A stretch of 64,000 nt of DNA. Origin: Sphingomonadaceae bacterium (GTDB taxonomy: Bacteria; Pseudomonadota; Alphaproteobacteria; Sphingomonadales; Sphingomonadaceae). Positions 26,146 through 35,255 of this stretch are shown one piece after another. The notes below the pieces were generated by a model. That model saw nothing but the letters and a program-made list of their open reading frames with translations, made no database searches and had not been told where the DNA came from. The position numbers were made by a program, and so were the translations under genes. The stretch is from contig JAPZTW010000001.1 in assembly GCA_027533105.1 (NCBI GenBank), forward strand, positions 124,001-188,000, given 5' to 3'. The first letter of the stretch is position 1, and the number at the start of each line of letters is the position of its first letter.

Positions 26146-27414
26146 TTACGCCACCAGTCCCAGCGGGTTTTCGATCAGGTTCTTGAAGGCCTGCATCAGC
26201 GCCGCGCCATCCGCGCCGTCGATCGCGCGGTGATCGAAGCTGCCGGTGGCGCTCATTACCGTGGCCACGGCCAGGGCATCGTCGACCACGAAGGGCCGGT
26301 TCTCACCCGCGCCAACCGCCATGATCATCGCCTGGGGCGGATTGATCACGGCATCGAACTGCTTGATCCCGAACATCCCGAGGTTGGAGAGGCTGGCGGT
26401 GCCGCCCTGGTACTCGTGCGGCTGCAGCTTGCCCTCGCGCGCCTTGGCGGCGAGCGCGGTCATTTCACGCGAGATCTGCGACACGGTCTTGTTGCCGGCA
26501 TCGACGATGATCGGCGTGATCAGGCCCGACGGCGCGGCCACGGCAACCGAGATGTCCGAACGGCTGTACTTGCGCAGCTCATCCCCGGCGAAGCTGACAT
26601 TGCACTTCGGCACGATTTCCAGCGCCTTGGCCAGGGCCTTGATCACCAGATCATTGACCGAAAGCTTCACGCCCTGGGCTTCGAGCGCCTTGTTGAGGTC
26701 ACCGCGCAACTTGAGCAGGGCATCGAGCCGCACGTCGACCGTCAGGTAAATGTGCGGGATCGTCTGCTTGGCCTCGGTCAGGCGCCGCGCAATGGTCTTG
26801 CGGACATTGTTGAGCTTCTCCGCTTCATAGGGAATGCCGAAGTCCGGCACGGCAGCCGGAGCGGTCGCAACGGGCGCCGCTGCTGGCGCCGCGGGTGCCG
26901 CAACCGGCGTGGCGACACCGCCCGCCGCCGCCTCGACATCGGCCTTGACGATCCGGCCATTGGGGCCGCTGCCCGCCAGCTTGCCCAGATCGACGCCGAG
27001 TTGCCCGGCCATGCGCTTGGCCAGCGGCGAGGCAATCACGCGATCTTCGCCAGCAGCCTTGGGCGCAACCACAACAGGAGCGGCAGGCGCGGCAGCCGGG
27101 GCCGGTGCGGCTTCCACCTTGGGAGCGGGCGCCGCAGCCTTTGGTGCCGGAGCAGGCGCAGGGGCCGCCTCGTCATCACCCGCCAGCGTCGCGATGACCG
27201 TGCCGACCTTCACGCCTTCGGCCCCTTCGGGCACGGCGATGGCCACGATGGTACCTTCGTCGACGGCTTCGAATTCCATGGTGGCCTTGTCGGTTTCGAT
27301 CTCGGCCATGATGTCGCCGGAGGAAACCTTGTCCCCCACCTTGACCAGCCATTTGGCCAGAGTGCCCTCTTCCATGGTGGGCGAGAGGGCGGGCATCTTG
27401 ATCTCGATCGGCAT
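26146..27414 (-). CDS. pdhC: Pyruvate dehydrogenase complex E2 (dihydrolipoyl acetyltransferase)
   Basis: A 422-residue E2. One lipoyl domain (1-77, lipoyl Lys43 in ETDKATM) opens with [20 protein letters not shown], a signature of PDH rather than 2-oxoglutarate E2. An Ala/Pro linker (about 80-130) leads to the E1/E3-binding domain ([17 protein letters not shown]), a second linker, and the catalytic domain ending in [11 protein letters not shown]. The E1 genes are not adjacent in this window. lpdA follows after one base. Lipoylation would depend on LipA encoded at 2.2 kb. Confidence 0.96.
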   Translation of the reverse strand: MPIEIKMPALSPTMEEGTLAKWLVKVGDKVSSGDIMAEIETDKATMEFEAVDEGTIVAIAVPEGAEGVKVGTVIATLAGDDEAAPAPAPAPKAAAPAPKVEAAPAPAAAPAAPVVVAPKAAGEDRVIASPLAKRMAGQLGVDLGKLAGSGPNGRIVKADVEAAAGGVATPVAAPAAPAAAPVATAPAAVPDFGIPYEAEKLNNVRKTIARRLTEAKQTIPHIYLTVDVRLDALLKLRGDLNKALEAQGVKLSVNDLVIKALAKALEIVPKCNVSFAGDELRKYSRSDISVAVAAPSGLITPIIVDAGNKTVSQISREMTALAAKAREGKLQPHEYQGGTASLSNLGMFGIKQFDAVINPPQAMIMAVGAGENRPFVVDDALAVATVMSATGSFDHRAIDGADGAALMQAFKNLIENPLGLVA

Positions 27415-27538
27415 CGCGCGCGTGATTCCTGCTGGGGTGGATTTACCCTACGTCTCTGGCCAAATTGCCTGCCAAGGGCAAGGTTCTTGCGCGGAATACG
27501 ATTGTAACGGATATGTTGCCCGTAGAAGGGGCAGAGCG

Positions 27539-27991
27539 ATGCGGGTCTATCTGGTAATCATGGACGAGACCGACGAGGCGACTGTCGCCCTGCGGTTCGC
27601 CGCGCGCCGCGCCGCGCGGACCGGTGGCGCCGTCCACCTGCTCGCCCTGGTGCCGCGCCAGCAGTTCGTGGCCTTTGGCGGAATCCAGGCCACCATCGAG
27701 GAGGAAGCGCGGGTCCGGGCTGAGGCGCTGGTCACCAGCGCAGCCGGTGAAGTGATGGGTGACAGCCCCACCCCGCCGACCATCGCCGTGCGCCAGGGCG
27801 AAGGGATCGCGGTGATCCGCGACTACCTGGCCGAACATCCCGAAATTTCGGTGCTGGTGCTGGGTGCCGCCGCCAATGGCGGCCCCGGTCCGCTGGTCAG
27901 TCACTTTGTCGGCATGGCCGGGCAATTGCCCTGCCCGGTCTATGTGATCCCCGGCAACCTGGGTGAGGACGATCTGGCCCGTCTGGGCTAG
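27539..27991 (+). CDS. Universal stress protein family
   Basis: A 150-residue single UspA-type domain. MRVYLVIMDETDEATVALRF opens it and VLVLGAAANGGPGPLVSHFV carries the glycine-rich nucleotide loop, followed by CPVYVIPGNL. The Gly-rich loop suggests an ATP-binding type. Divergent from pdhC over 124 bp; its TAG forms a CTAG overlap with the stop of rnr. Trigger unknown. Confidence 0.9.
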   Translation: MRVYLVIMDETDEATVALRFAARRAARTGGAVHLLALVPRQQFVAFGGIQATIEEEARVRAEALVTSAAGEVMGDSPTPPTIAVRQGEGIAVIRDYLAEHPEISVLVLGAAANGGPGPLVSHFVGMAGQLPCPVYVIPGNLGEDDLARLG

Positions 27992-30270
27992 CGCTTCTTG
28001 CCGCGACCCTGATGGCGGATGTTGCCGGGCCGACCGCGCTGGCCGACCAGATGCTTGCCCCGCTTCTTGAGCGGCAGCTGCATGGGCCGCCCGCGCGGTT
28101 CGATCGGCGCGCCGACATGATCCTCCGGCTCGAACTTCAGCGCCCCGGTCAGCGGATTGGCCTCGGCCAGGCGCAGCCGCAGGCGGTCGCCCATGGCAAA
28201 GCGGGTCTGGCCGCTGTCACCGACCAGCACCTGCGCGCGATCGTCGTAATGGAACCGCTCGTCACCCAGGGTTGAAACCGGCACCAGCCCGTCCCCGCCC
28301 AGCCCCAGGATCGTGGCGAACAGGCCGAACTTCTGCACGCCCGTCACGCGGCATTCGAACACTTCGCCCACCCGCGCGGAAAGCCAGGCGGCAACATAGC
28401 GGTCGATCGTCTCGCGCTCGGCCTCCATCGCCCGGCGTTCGGCGGCGCTGATCGCGTCGCTGATCCGCGAGAGGTCACTGCGATCGCGATCCGACAGGCC
28501 TGAGCGCGGCGGAACATCGCCCTTCGGCTCGGGCTGCTCAAGGCCAAAGCCATCAACCAGCGCGCGATGGACCAGCAAGTCGGCATAGCGCCGGATCGGC
28601 GAGGTGAAGTGCGCATAAGAGCCCAGCGCCAGGCCAAAGTGCCCGGCATTGCGCGGCCCGTAATAGGCCTGGGTCTGGCTGCGCAGCACGGCTTCCATGA
28701 TCAGGCCCTTCTCGGCCTCGTCCGCCACGTCCTTCAGCAGGCGGTTGAACAGGCCCGGCGTGATCACCTGGCCCAGCGACAGCTTGCGATCGAAGGTGGA
28801 GAGATAGTCTTTTAGCGCCACCAGCTTTTCGCGGTTCGGCGGCTCGTGGATGCGGTAGACAATCGGCGCCACCTTGCTTTCCAGCGCCTTGGCCGCGGCC
28901 ACGTTCGCGGCGATCATGAAATCCTCGACCACGCGGTGCGCATCAAGTCGTTCACGCAGGGCGATCTCGGTGATCCGCCCCGCCTCGTCCAGCTTGACCC
29001 GGCGTTCCGGCAGGTCGAGGTCGAGCGGATCGCGGTCAGTCCGCGCCCGTTCCAGCGCGCGCCAGGCGTCCCACAGGTTGGCAAGGTGCGGCGCGGCCTC
29101 GCCCGCATCGATCCGGCGCTGCGCCTCTTCATAGGCGATCACTTCATCGATCCGCACGATCGCGCGGGTAAAGCGCCAGTCGGTGACCTTGCCATTGGCG
29201 GCGATGGTCAGGTGGCAGGCCATGGCCGCGCGATCCTCGCCCGCGCGCAAGCTGCAGACATCGGCGCTCAGCACTTCGGGCAGCATCGGCACAACGCGGT
29301 CGGGGAAATAGACCGAATTGCCGCGCTGGCGGGCCGAGCGATCCAGCGCTCCGCCGGGGCGGACATAGAAGCTGACATCGGCAATGGCGACGAGGGCGCG
29401 GAAGCCCCCTTCTCCGTCCGGTTCGGCCCAGATCGCATCGTCGTGATCGCGCGCGTCGCTGGGATCGATCGCGACGATCGGCAGGTGGCGCAGGTCTTCG
29501 CGGCGATCAATGCTCAGCGGCAGCTTGGCGGCGCGCTGGGCTTCCTCGACCGCCTCAGGGGAAAAGGCAAAGGGGATACCGTGCTTGTGGATCGCGATCA
29601 GGCTGAAAGCCTTGGGCGCCAGCGGATCGCCCAGCACTTCGGTGACTTTGACGCCTGAGCGCGGGCTGCGGCCGGCGGGTTCCGCCAGCACGAGCTGCCC
29701 GGCCTCGGCTCCGCCCAGGTCCGAAATCGGCTGCGAATGCCGTTCGCGCTTGTCTACGGGAGCGAGCCAGCCCTTGCCCGCGCCGTCGATCTCCACCACG
29801 CCCATCACCTGTTCGGTGCGGGCGGGCAGCTTCTTCATCGGGTGGGCAATCCACCCGGTGGCGGTCTCCTCGGTCCGGGCCAGGACCCGGTCCCCGACCC
29901 GCAGCGCGGCCTGGGCCGAGCGCCGGTCCGCCCCGCGTTCGATCAGGCGCAGCCTGGGTGGCGGCGTGGCATCATCGGGCTGCCAGCTGTCGGGCACGGC
30001 CAGCGCCTCGCCATCCTCGGTGCCGACGACGCGCAGCACGGTCACCTTGGCGACGCCGCCCATGCGGTGGAAGGCGGTGCGGTTACCGTCGATCAGGCCT
30101 TCCTCGGCCATGTCCTTGAGCAGGGCCTTGAGCTGGATCTTCTCCTGCCCCTTCAGGCCAAAGGCACGCGCGATTTCCCGCTTGCCGGCGGGTTCGGCGC
30201 TGCTCGCGATGAAATCGAGGATCTGCTGCTTGGTCGGCAGCCCGGGCTGAGGCTTGGGCGATCGCGCCAA
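27988..30270 (-). CDS. rnr: Ribonuclease R
   Basis: A 760-residue 3'-5' exoribonuclease. An N-terminal helix-turn-helix (about 10-60), cold-shock-like domains, the RNB catalytic domain (AIDPSDARDHDDAIW with the metal aspartates; VRPGGALDRSARQRGNSVYF) and an S1 domain (VFECRVTGVQKFGLFA) are followed by a basic tail of Arg/Lys (HIRHQGRGKKR-like), as in RNase R. One base after the proS stop. Four-base overlap with the universal stress gene on the other strand. Confidence 0.96.
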   Translation of the reverse strand: MARSPKPQPGLPTKQQILDFIASSAEPAGKREIARAFGLKGQEKIQLKALLKDMAEEGLIDGNRTAFHRMGGVAKVTVLRVVGTEDGEALAVPDSWQPDDATPPPRLRLIERGADRRSAQAALRVGDRVLARTEETATGWIAHPMKKLPARTEQVMGVVEIDGAGKGWLAPVDKRERHSQPISDLGGAEAGQLVLAEPAGRSPRSGVKVTEVLGDPLAPKAFSLIAIHKHGIPFAFSPEAVEEAQRAAKLPLSIDRREDLRHLPIVAIDPSDARDHDDAIWAEPDGEGGFRALVAIADVSFYVRPGGALDRSARQRGNSVYFPDRVVPMLPEVLSADVCSLRAGEDRAAMACHLTIAANGKVTDWRFTRAIVRIDEVIAYEEAQRRIDAGEAAPHLANLWDAWRALERARTDRDPLDLDLPERRVKLDEAGRITEIALRERLDAHRVVEDFMIAANVAAAKALESKVAPIVYRIHEPPNREKLVALKDYLSTFDRKLSLGQVITPGLFNRLLKDVADEAEKGLIMEAVLRSQTQAYYGPRNAGHFGLALGSYAHFTSPIRRYADLLVHRALVDGFGLEQPEPKGDVPPRSGLSDRDRSDLSRISDAISAAERRAMEAERETIDRYVAAWLSARVGEVFECRVTGVQKFGLFATILGLGGDGLVPVSTLGDERFHYDDRAQVLVGDSGQTRFAMGDRLRLRLAEANPLTGALKFEPEDHVGAPIEPRGRPMQLPLKKRGKHLVGQRGRPGNIRHQGRGKKR

Positions 30271-30271
30271 G

Positions 30272-31813
30272 TCAGTAGGCCCGCGCGACGTAGATCCGCT
30301 CGACCGCGGGCTCGCCTGTAAACAGGCAGGTACCGGATACCGGCTCGCCGCCCATCGGCGTGTTGCGGATCGTCAGCTTCAGCGCCTTCAGCTTGGTGAC
30401 CACAGCTTCGAGCGCATCACCGGTCGGCCGCGACCAGACCACTTCGACCCAGCCCGGATAGCGCTGGTCAGCACCGAAGAAGGCTTCCAGCCCGGCAAGG
30501 TCGGTGACCCCGCGATGGATCTGGGCATCGCGCCGCGCGGTCGCCTCGGCGTGCAGCGCGCGCTGGATGTCTTCCAGTTCCGCCGCGGCGGCAGACAGGA
30601 AGTCCTCTCGCGACTGGCCGACGAAGTTGACCTTGCCGTCCTCGCGGTAGAGCCGGTCACGGCGAACAGCGGAAACCTGTCCGCCGGCAGCATCGCGCCC
30701 GCCGATTTCGAGAATCAGCGGCACGCCCTTCTTGACCCAACCCCAGCGCTTGGCCGTGGCTTTGCCCGCGCGCTTGTCCAGCAGCACGCGGACCGGCTCG
30801 CCAAGCGCCCACTGGCTGGCGAGCGCGGCGCGCAATTCCTCGCAATAGGCCAGCAGCGCCGCATCGCCATCGTCATCGCGCAGCATCGGCAGGATCACGA
30901 TCTGGTGCGGGGCAATGCGCGGCGGCACGCGCAGGCCATCGTCATCGCCATGCGTCATGATCACGCCGCCGATCAGGCGGGTGGAAACGCCCCAGGAGGT
31001 GGTGTGGCACAGCTGCTGCCCGCCCTCGCGGTCCTGATACTTGATCCCGGCCGCCTCGGCGAAACCAGTGCCCAGATAGTGCGAAGTGCCGGCCTGCAGC
31101 GCCTTGCCATCCTGCATCATGGCTTCGATCGAATAGGTCGCCACAGCACCGGGGAAGCGCTCGTTCTCGGGCTTCTCGCCCGCGATCACCGGCATGGCGA
31201 GGTCGTCTTCGGCGTGGCTCCGGTACATTTCCAGCGCGCGCAGCGTTTCAGCCATCGCGTCGTCGCGATCGGCATGGGCCGTGTGGCCTTCCTGCCAGAG
31301 GAATTCGCTGGTGCGCAGGAACATGCGGGTGCGCATTTCCCAGCGCACCACGTTGGCCCACTGGTTGGTCAGCAGCGGCAGGTCGCGCCAGGACTGAACC
31401 CAGCGGCTCATCGCCTGGCCGATCACCGTTTCCGAAGTGGGGCGCACGATTAGCGGCTCTTCCAGCTTGGCCTCGGGATCGGGCACCAGCCCGCCCTTGC
31501 CATCCTGGATCAGGCGGTGGTGGGTGACGACCGCCATTTCCTTGGCGAAACCGTCAACGTGCTCGGCTTCCTTGGCGAAATAGGACAGCGGAATGAACAG
31601 CGGGAAGTAGCAGTTCTGCACGCCCGCCGCCTTGATCCGCGCATCCATCAGGTGCTGGATCCGTTCCCAGATGCCATAGCCCCACGGCTTGATGACCATG
31701 CAGCCGCGCACGCCGCTTTCCTCGGCCATCTCCGCTTCGGAGATGACTTCCTGATACCATTGGGCGAAATCGTCCGCGCGGGTGACGGACAGCGCGTGCT
31801 TGATCTTTGTCAT
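30272..31813 (-). CDS. proS: Prolyl-tRNA synthetase, archaeal/eukaryal type
   Basis: A 513-residue class II synthetase. The opening KIKHALSVTRADDFAQWYQE, the motif 2 region RWEMRTRMFLRTSEFLWQEG, TTSWGVSTRLIGGVIMTHGD (motif 3 neighbourhood) and the C-terminus ending VARAY match the archaeal/eukaryal ProRS type, which lacks the INS editing insertion and has an added C-terminal domain. The Met at 31813 was chosen over one five codons upstream because the latter falls in a REP-like palindrome. Next to rnr (1 bp). Confidence 0.94.
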   Translation of the reverse strand: MTKIKHALSVTRADDFAQWYQEVISEAEMAEESGVRGCMVIKPWGYGIWERIQHLMDARIKAAGVQNCYFPLFIPLSYFAKEAEHVDGFAKEMAVVTHHRLIQDGKGGLVPDPEAKLEEPLIVRPTSETVIGQAMSRWVQSWRDLPLLTNQWANVVRWEMRTRMFLRTSEFLWQEGHTAHADRDDAMAETLRALEMYRSHAEDDLAMPVIAGEKPENERFPGAVATYSIEAMMQDGKALQAGTSHYLGTGFAEAAGIKYQDREGGQQLCHTTSWGVSTRLIGGVIMTHGDDDGLRVPPRIAPHQIVILPMLRDDDGDAALLAYCEELRAALASQWALGEPVRVLLDKRAGKATAKRWGWVKKGVPLILEIGGRDAAGGQVSAVRRDRLYREDGKVNFVGQSREDFLSAAAAELEDIQRALHAEATARRDAQIHRGVTDLAGLEAFFGADQRYPGWVEVVWSRPTGDALEAVVTKLKALKLTIRNTPMGGEPVSGTCLFTGEPAVERIYVARAY

Positions 31814-31826
31814 ACCTATACTCGTC

Positions 31827-31908
31827 ATCCCGGCGAAGGCCGGGATCGGTGGGGGTGGAAATCGCGATTTGTGCCTAGCGGCCAGCGGTCCCGGGTCAAG
31901 CCCGGGAC
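31827..31908. repeat. Pair of REP-like palindromes
   Basis: Two perfect 8-bp hairpins in the 100-bp phaR-proS spacer: ATCCCGGC-GAAG-GCCGGGAT (31827-31846) and GTCCCGGG-TCAAG-CCCGGGAC (31888-31908). The first, with the preceding CTCGTC, looks like the extragenic palindromes dispersed in many Alphaproteobacteria. No T run follows either. Confidence 0.7.
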
Positions 31909-31913
31909 GACGC

Positions 31914-32465
31914 TTACTTGCTCAGCTCGTCGAGCTTCTTCTGCATTTCGGCCATCTGGGCGCGCAGCTGGACGATCTCGTCGTCCTTGCTGGCGCTGCC
32001 GGACGAACCCTTGCCGTCATTGAGGCCGGGCACAAAGGCCGAGGCCGCCGCCTTGAACATTTCGAGGTTGCGCTGGGCCAGCTTGGCCAGGGGGTTGTTG
32101 CCGAGGCTGGCTTCGAAGGCCTCGCGCAGCTTCTGCTGGTTGGAGCGGAAGTTGTCCATCGAGGCTTCGAGGTAGTGCGGCACCAGGCTCTGCATCGAAT
32201 TGCCGTACATCGCGATCAGCTGGCGCAGGAAGTTGACGGGGAGCATCTGTTCGCCGCCCGCGCTTTCCTCTTCCATGATGATTTGCGTGAGGATCTGGTG
32301 CGTGATGTCCGCCCCGGTCTTGGCGTCGAGCACCTTGAAGTCCACCCCATCGCGGGTCATCTTCGCCAGGTGCTCCAGCGTGATGTAGCTGGAGGACTGG
32401 GTGTTGTAGAGCCGCCGGTTGGCGTACTTCTTGATGATGACGGTATCACCCTTGGCCTGCGCCAT
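31914..32465 (-). CDS. phaR: Polyhydroxyalkanoate synthesis repressor PhaR
   Basis: A 183-residue regulator that binds DNA and PHB granules in known systems. The N-terminal DNA-binding part has IKKYANRRLYNTQSSSYITL, then ILTQIIMEEES and the PHB-accumulation domain (LRQLIAMYGNSMQSLVPHYL). A coiled-coil-like end (LRAQMAEMQKKLDELSK) may aid oligomerisation. The start at 32465 has GGGGG five bases before it; a Met five codons upstream overlaps that site. No phaC or phaP gene is in the window. Direct repeats and palindromes lie upstream. Confidence 0.94.
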   Translation of the reverse strand: MAQAKGDTVIIKKYANRRLYNTQSSSYITLEHLAKMTRDGVDFKVLDAKTGADITHQILTQIIMEEESAGGEQMLPVNFLRQLIAMYGNSMQSLVPHYLEASMDNFRSNQQKLREAFEASLGNNPLAKLAQRNLEMFKAAASAFVPGLNDGKGSSGSASKDDEIVQLRAQMAEMQKKLDELSK

Positions 32466-32508
32466 ATTGCCCCCAAGCATGCCGTTGCGACATGCCGTGT
32501 TAGCACCC

Positions 32509-32548
32509 GCAACATCGCAATTGCAACATCGCTGTTGCTGCGCAGCAA
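32509..32548. promoter_or_regulatory. Repeats and palindromes upstream of phaR (candidate operator)
   Basis: GCAACATCGC occurs twice (32509-32518, 32523-32532), a 14-base period. Between and after them lie the palindromes GCAATTGC (32517-32524) and TTGCTGCGCAGCAA (32535-32548), the latter ending at the alr stop. Known PhaR operators are rich in TGCA/CTGC-GCAG elements, and PhaR represses its own gene in some species, so this is a plausible autoregulatory site. Confidence 0.45.
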
Positions 32549-33592
32549 TCAGCGCTGAAACCGACGGCCCAGCAGGGTCAGCAACTCGTATTGCGACAGG
32601 CCGGAAACGGCTGCTGCAGTGGGCAGATGATAGTCGACCTGCAGCCAGTCGCCCTCGCCCAGATCGTCCGCCCCGGTCAGGTCAATCACGGTCATGTCCA
32701 TCGAAACCCGGCCCAGCACTGGCAGGGCGCGGCCGACGGCGCGCAGCACACCCTTGCCCGACCAGGCGCGCAGATAGCCATCGGCATAGCCCAGGCTGAC
32801 CACGCCCGCGCGCATCGCCCGCGGCGCAACGAACGTGGCATTGTAACCCACCCCCTCGCCCGCCGCGATTTCCCGCACCTGGATCAGCGCGGCTTCGGGC
32901 GTGACGACCTGCCGGATATGCGGTTCCAGCGCCGCACAGGGCACACCGCCGTATAGCGACAACCCCGGCCGGGTCAGGTCGCCATGGTAGTCTGGCCCAA
33001 GCATGATCCCCGCGCTGTTCGCCAGGCTGGCCCGGCGATGCCGCACCATTCGCCGCGCCGCGTTCCAGCGGTCACGCTGAACGGCATTGGCCGGCACATC
33101 CTCCTCGGCCGAGGCAAGGTGCGAATGGAGCACATCGATATCGAGCGCGGCAATGGCCGGATCCGACAAGTCACTCAGCGCCAGGCCAAGCCGGTTGATC
33201 CCGGTATCGACCATCAGATCGCACAAGCCGCCCCCGCCCGCCAGCCAGCGATGGGCCTGGGCCAGGCTGTTGATCACCGGCCGCACGCCACTGGAGCGGG
33301 CAAAGGCAGCCTCTTCCGCCGTAACCGGTCCGTGCAGCACCGCCACGCTGGCCGGCGGGACATGGCGCAGCAAGGCGGCGACTTCCTGCCAATGGGCCAC
33401 GAAGAAATCCGCGCAACCCGCCGCGCGGAGGACCGGCGCCGCAACATCGACGCCGACACCATAGGCATCGGCCTTCAGCGCGGCGCCGGCTTTGGCTTGG
33501 CCAGAGAGCTGGTCGAGTGCCCGCCAGTTGGCGGCCAGCGCTTCCCGGTCGATCGCAAGGCGCAGGGTGGCGGGCGGAACCTCAGGCAACAT
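32549..33592 (-). CDS. alr: Alanine racemase
   Basis: A 347-residue PLP enzyme making D-Ala for peptidoglycan. PLP Lys40 is in LKADAYGVG, the catalytic Tyr in VGYNATFVAPR, with GRVSMDMTVIDLT near the C-terminus. Its first 11 bases overlap the 3' end of the MHS transporter gene. 83 bp of repeat-rich DNA separate it from phaR. Confidence 0.96.
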   Translation of the reverse strand: MLPEVPPATLRLAIDREALAANWRALDQLSGQAKAGAALKADAYGVGVDVAAPVLRAAGCADFFVAHWQEVAALLRHVPPASVAVLHGPVTAEEAAFARSSGVRPVINSLAQAHRWLAGGGGLCDLMVDTGINRLGLALSDLSDPAIAALDIDVLHSHLASAEEDVPANAVQRDRWNAARRMVRHRRASLANSAGIMLGPDYHGDLTRPGLSLYGGVPCAALEPHIRQVVTPEAALIQVREIAAGEGVGYNATFVAPRAMRAGVVSLGYADGYLRAWSGKGVLRAVGRALPVLGRVSMDMTVIDLTGADDLGEGDWLQVDYHLPTAAAVSGLSQYELLTLLGRRFQR

Positions 33593-35201
33593 CGTCGGCG
33601 AAATCGCGCGGCTTTCCGTTCGGCAGACCCCACCAGGCCACGATCATCGCCATCAGCACCACGAACCAGGTGTACCACAGCCCCGAATAGGGATCGCCGG
33701 TGCGCGCCACGATGTAGCCCGCGATGAACGGCAGGAACCCGCCGAAATAGCCGGTCCCGATGTGATAGGGGATCGACATCGAGCTGTAGCGCACCTTGGG
33801 CGGGAACATCTCCGCCAGCAGCGCCGCCACCGGGCCGTATGTTGCCGCGGACAGCGCCATCAATACCAGCAGGGCCGCAATGATCAGCGCCGACTGGCCG
33901 AGGCTGGGCTTGTGCTTTTCGAAGTTGAACACCGTCTTGCCGACGCGCGCCTCGATCTCGGCCTTGCGGGCCTTGGCATCGTCCCAGTTCAGCCCGTCGA
34001 GCGCGACGACCTGACTGCCGCCCATGACGAGTTCCAGCTTGTCACCCGCCGCCAGCGTATAGCCCACCCCGGCACCGGCGAAATCGCCCATCAGCTTGCC
34101 GCACTCGGTCTTCTGCTTGGTGGCAAAGGGATCATAGGTGCAGTCGGGGCCGCGAATGGTCCATTCGATCGCCGCGCTCTGCGCCGGATTCTTGGCGACC
34201 GAACCGATGAACCAGAAGGTCGGGAACAGCAGCAGCAGGGTCAGCGCATAGCCGATCACGATCGGCTTCTTGCGCCCGATCCGGTCAGACAGTTTGCCGA
34301 AGTAGATATAGAACCCCATCCCGATCAGCGCGGAGATGCCCACGATGATCTCGGCCGTGGTCGTCTCGATGTGCATCGAGTTCTGGAGGAAGCCGAGCCC
34401 TGAGAACATCGCCGTGTACCAGATCACCGTCAGGCCGGCCGCGATGCCGAACAGGGCAATGAAGATCCGCTTCTTGTTGCCGGGATAAGTAAAGCTTTCG
34501 ACGAAGGGATTGCCGGCAATCTCACCCTCTTCCTTCATCGCCTTGAACACCGGGCTTTCCGACAGCTTCACGCGCATCCACAGCGAGATCGCCAGCAGGA
34601 TGATGCTGAGCAGGAAGGGCACGCGCCAGCCCCAGGCGTTCCAGGTTTCCGGGCTCATCATCGCCTTGCAGCCAAGCACCACGATCAGGCTGAGCACAAA
34701 GCCACCGACCACGCTGGCCTGGATAAAGCTGGTGTAGAAGCCGCGCTTCTCGAAAGCGGAATGTTCAGCGACATAGATCGCGGCGCCGCCATACTCCCCG
34801 CCCAGTGCCAGCCCCTGCATGATCCGCATCAGGATCACCAGCGCCGGCGCCCAGTAACCGATCTGTTCGGCCGAGGGGATCAGGCCGACCCCGGCCGTGG
34901 CTACCCCCATCAGCGTCACCGTGACGAGGAAGGTGTATTTGCGCCCCAGCTTGTCACCCAGGTAGCCAAACAGCACCGCGCCCAGCGGGCGGAACCCGAA
35001 GCCGACCGCAAAGACCAGCCAGAACAACAGCATTTCCAGCGTGGCATTGCCGGTGGGGAAGAAGGTCTTGGACAGGATGCTGCCCAGCGCCGCGTAAATG
35101 AAGAAATCGTACCATTCGAACACGGTCCCGGCCGAACTGGCCCCGATGACCAGGCGCATTTCCGAGGCAGTGGGCTCGTGGTGGTGCGGCTTCGTCGCCA
35201 T
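33582..35201 (-). CDS. MFS transporter, metabolite:H+ symporter (MHS) family
   Basis: A 539-residue 12-helix permease. MHS features: ASSAGTVFEWYDFFIYAALG in helix 1, RPLGAVLFGYLGDKLGRK before helix 3, LRI-like MRIMQGLALGGEYGGAA in helix 4, and GKLSDRIGRKKP. Between helices about 8 and 9 is an unusual loop of about 95 residues with two cysteines (CTYDPFATKQKTEC). Relatives move organic acids, betaine or shikimate; the substrate cannot be told. Overlaps alr by 11 bases. Confidence 0.88.
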   Translation of the reverse strand: MATKPHHHEPTASEMRLVIGASSAGTVFEWYDFFIYAALGSILSKTFFPTGNATLEMLLFWLVFAVGFGFRPLGAVLFGYLGDKLGRKYTFLVTVTLMGVATAGVGLIPSAEQIGYWAPALVILMRIMQGLALGGEYGGAAIYVAEHSAFEKRGFYTSFIQASVVGGFVLSLIVVLGCKAMMSPETWNAWGWRVPFLLSIILLAISLWMRVKLSESPVFKAMKEEGEIAGNPFVESFTYPGNKKRIFIALFGIAAGLTVIWYTAMFSGLGFLQNSMHIETTTAEIIVGISALIGMGFYIYFGKLSDRIGRKKPIVIGYALTLLLLFPTFWFIGSVAKNPAQSAAIEWTIRGPDCTYDPFATKQKTECGKLMGDFAGAGVGYTLAAGDKLELVMGGSQVVALDGLNWDDAKARKAEIEARVGKTVFNFEKHKPSLGQSALIIAALLVLMALSAATYGPVAALLAEMFPPKVRYSSMSIPYHIGTGYFGGFLPFIAGYIVARTGDPYSGLWYTWFVVLMAMIVAWWGLPNGKPRDFADDVA

Positions 35202-35255
35202 GGCTTCCCCTGTCTGTATCTTATTGTGGTGTAATACCGGTGTTTCTACCGCGCT

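Noticed and set aside
26122..27507. 461-codon plus-strand frame opposite pdhC
   Set aside because: His/Arg/Gly-rich mirror translation of the Ala/Pro linkers; not a protein family.
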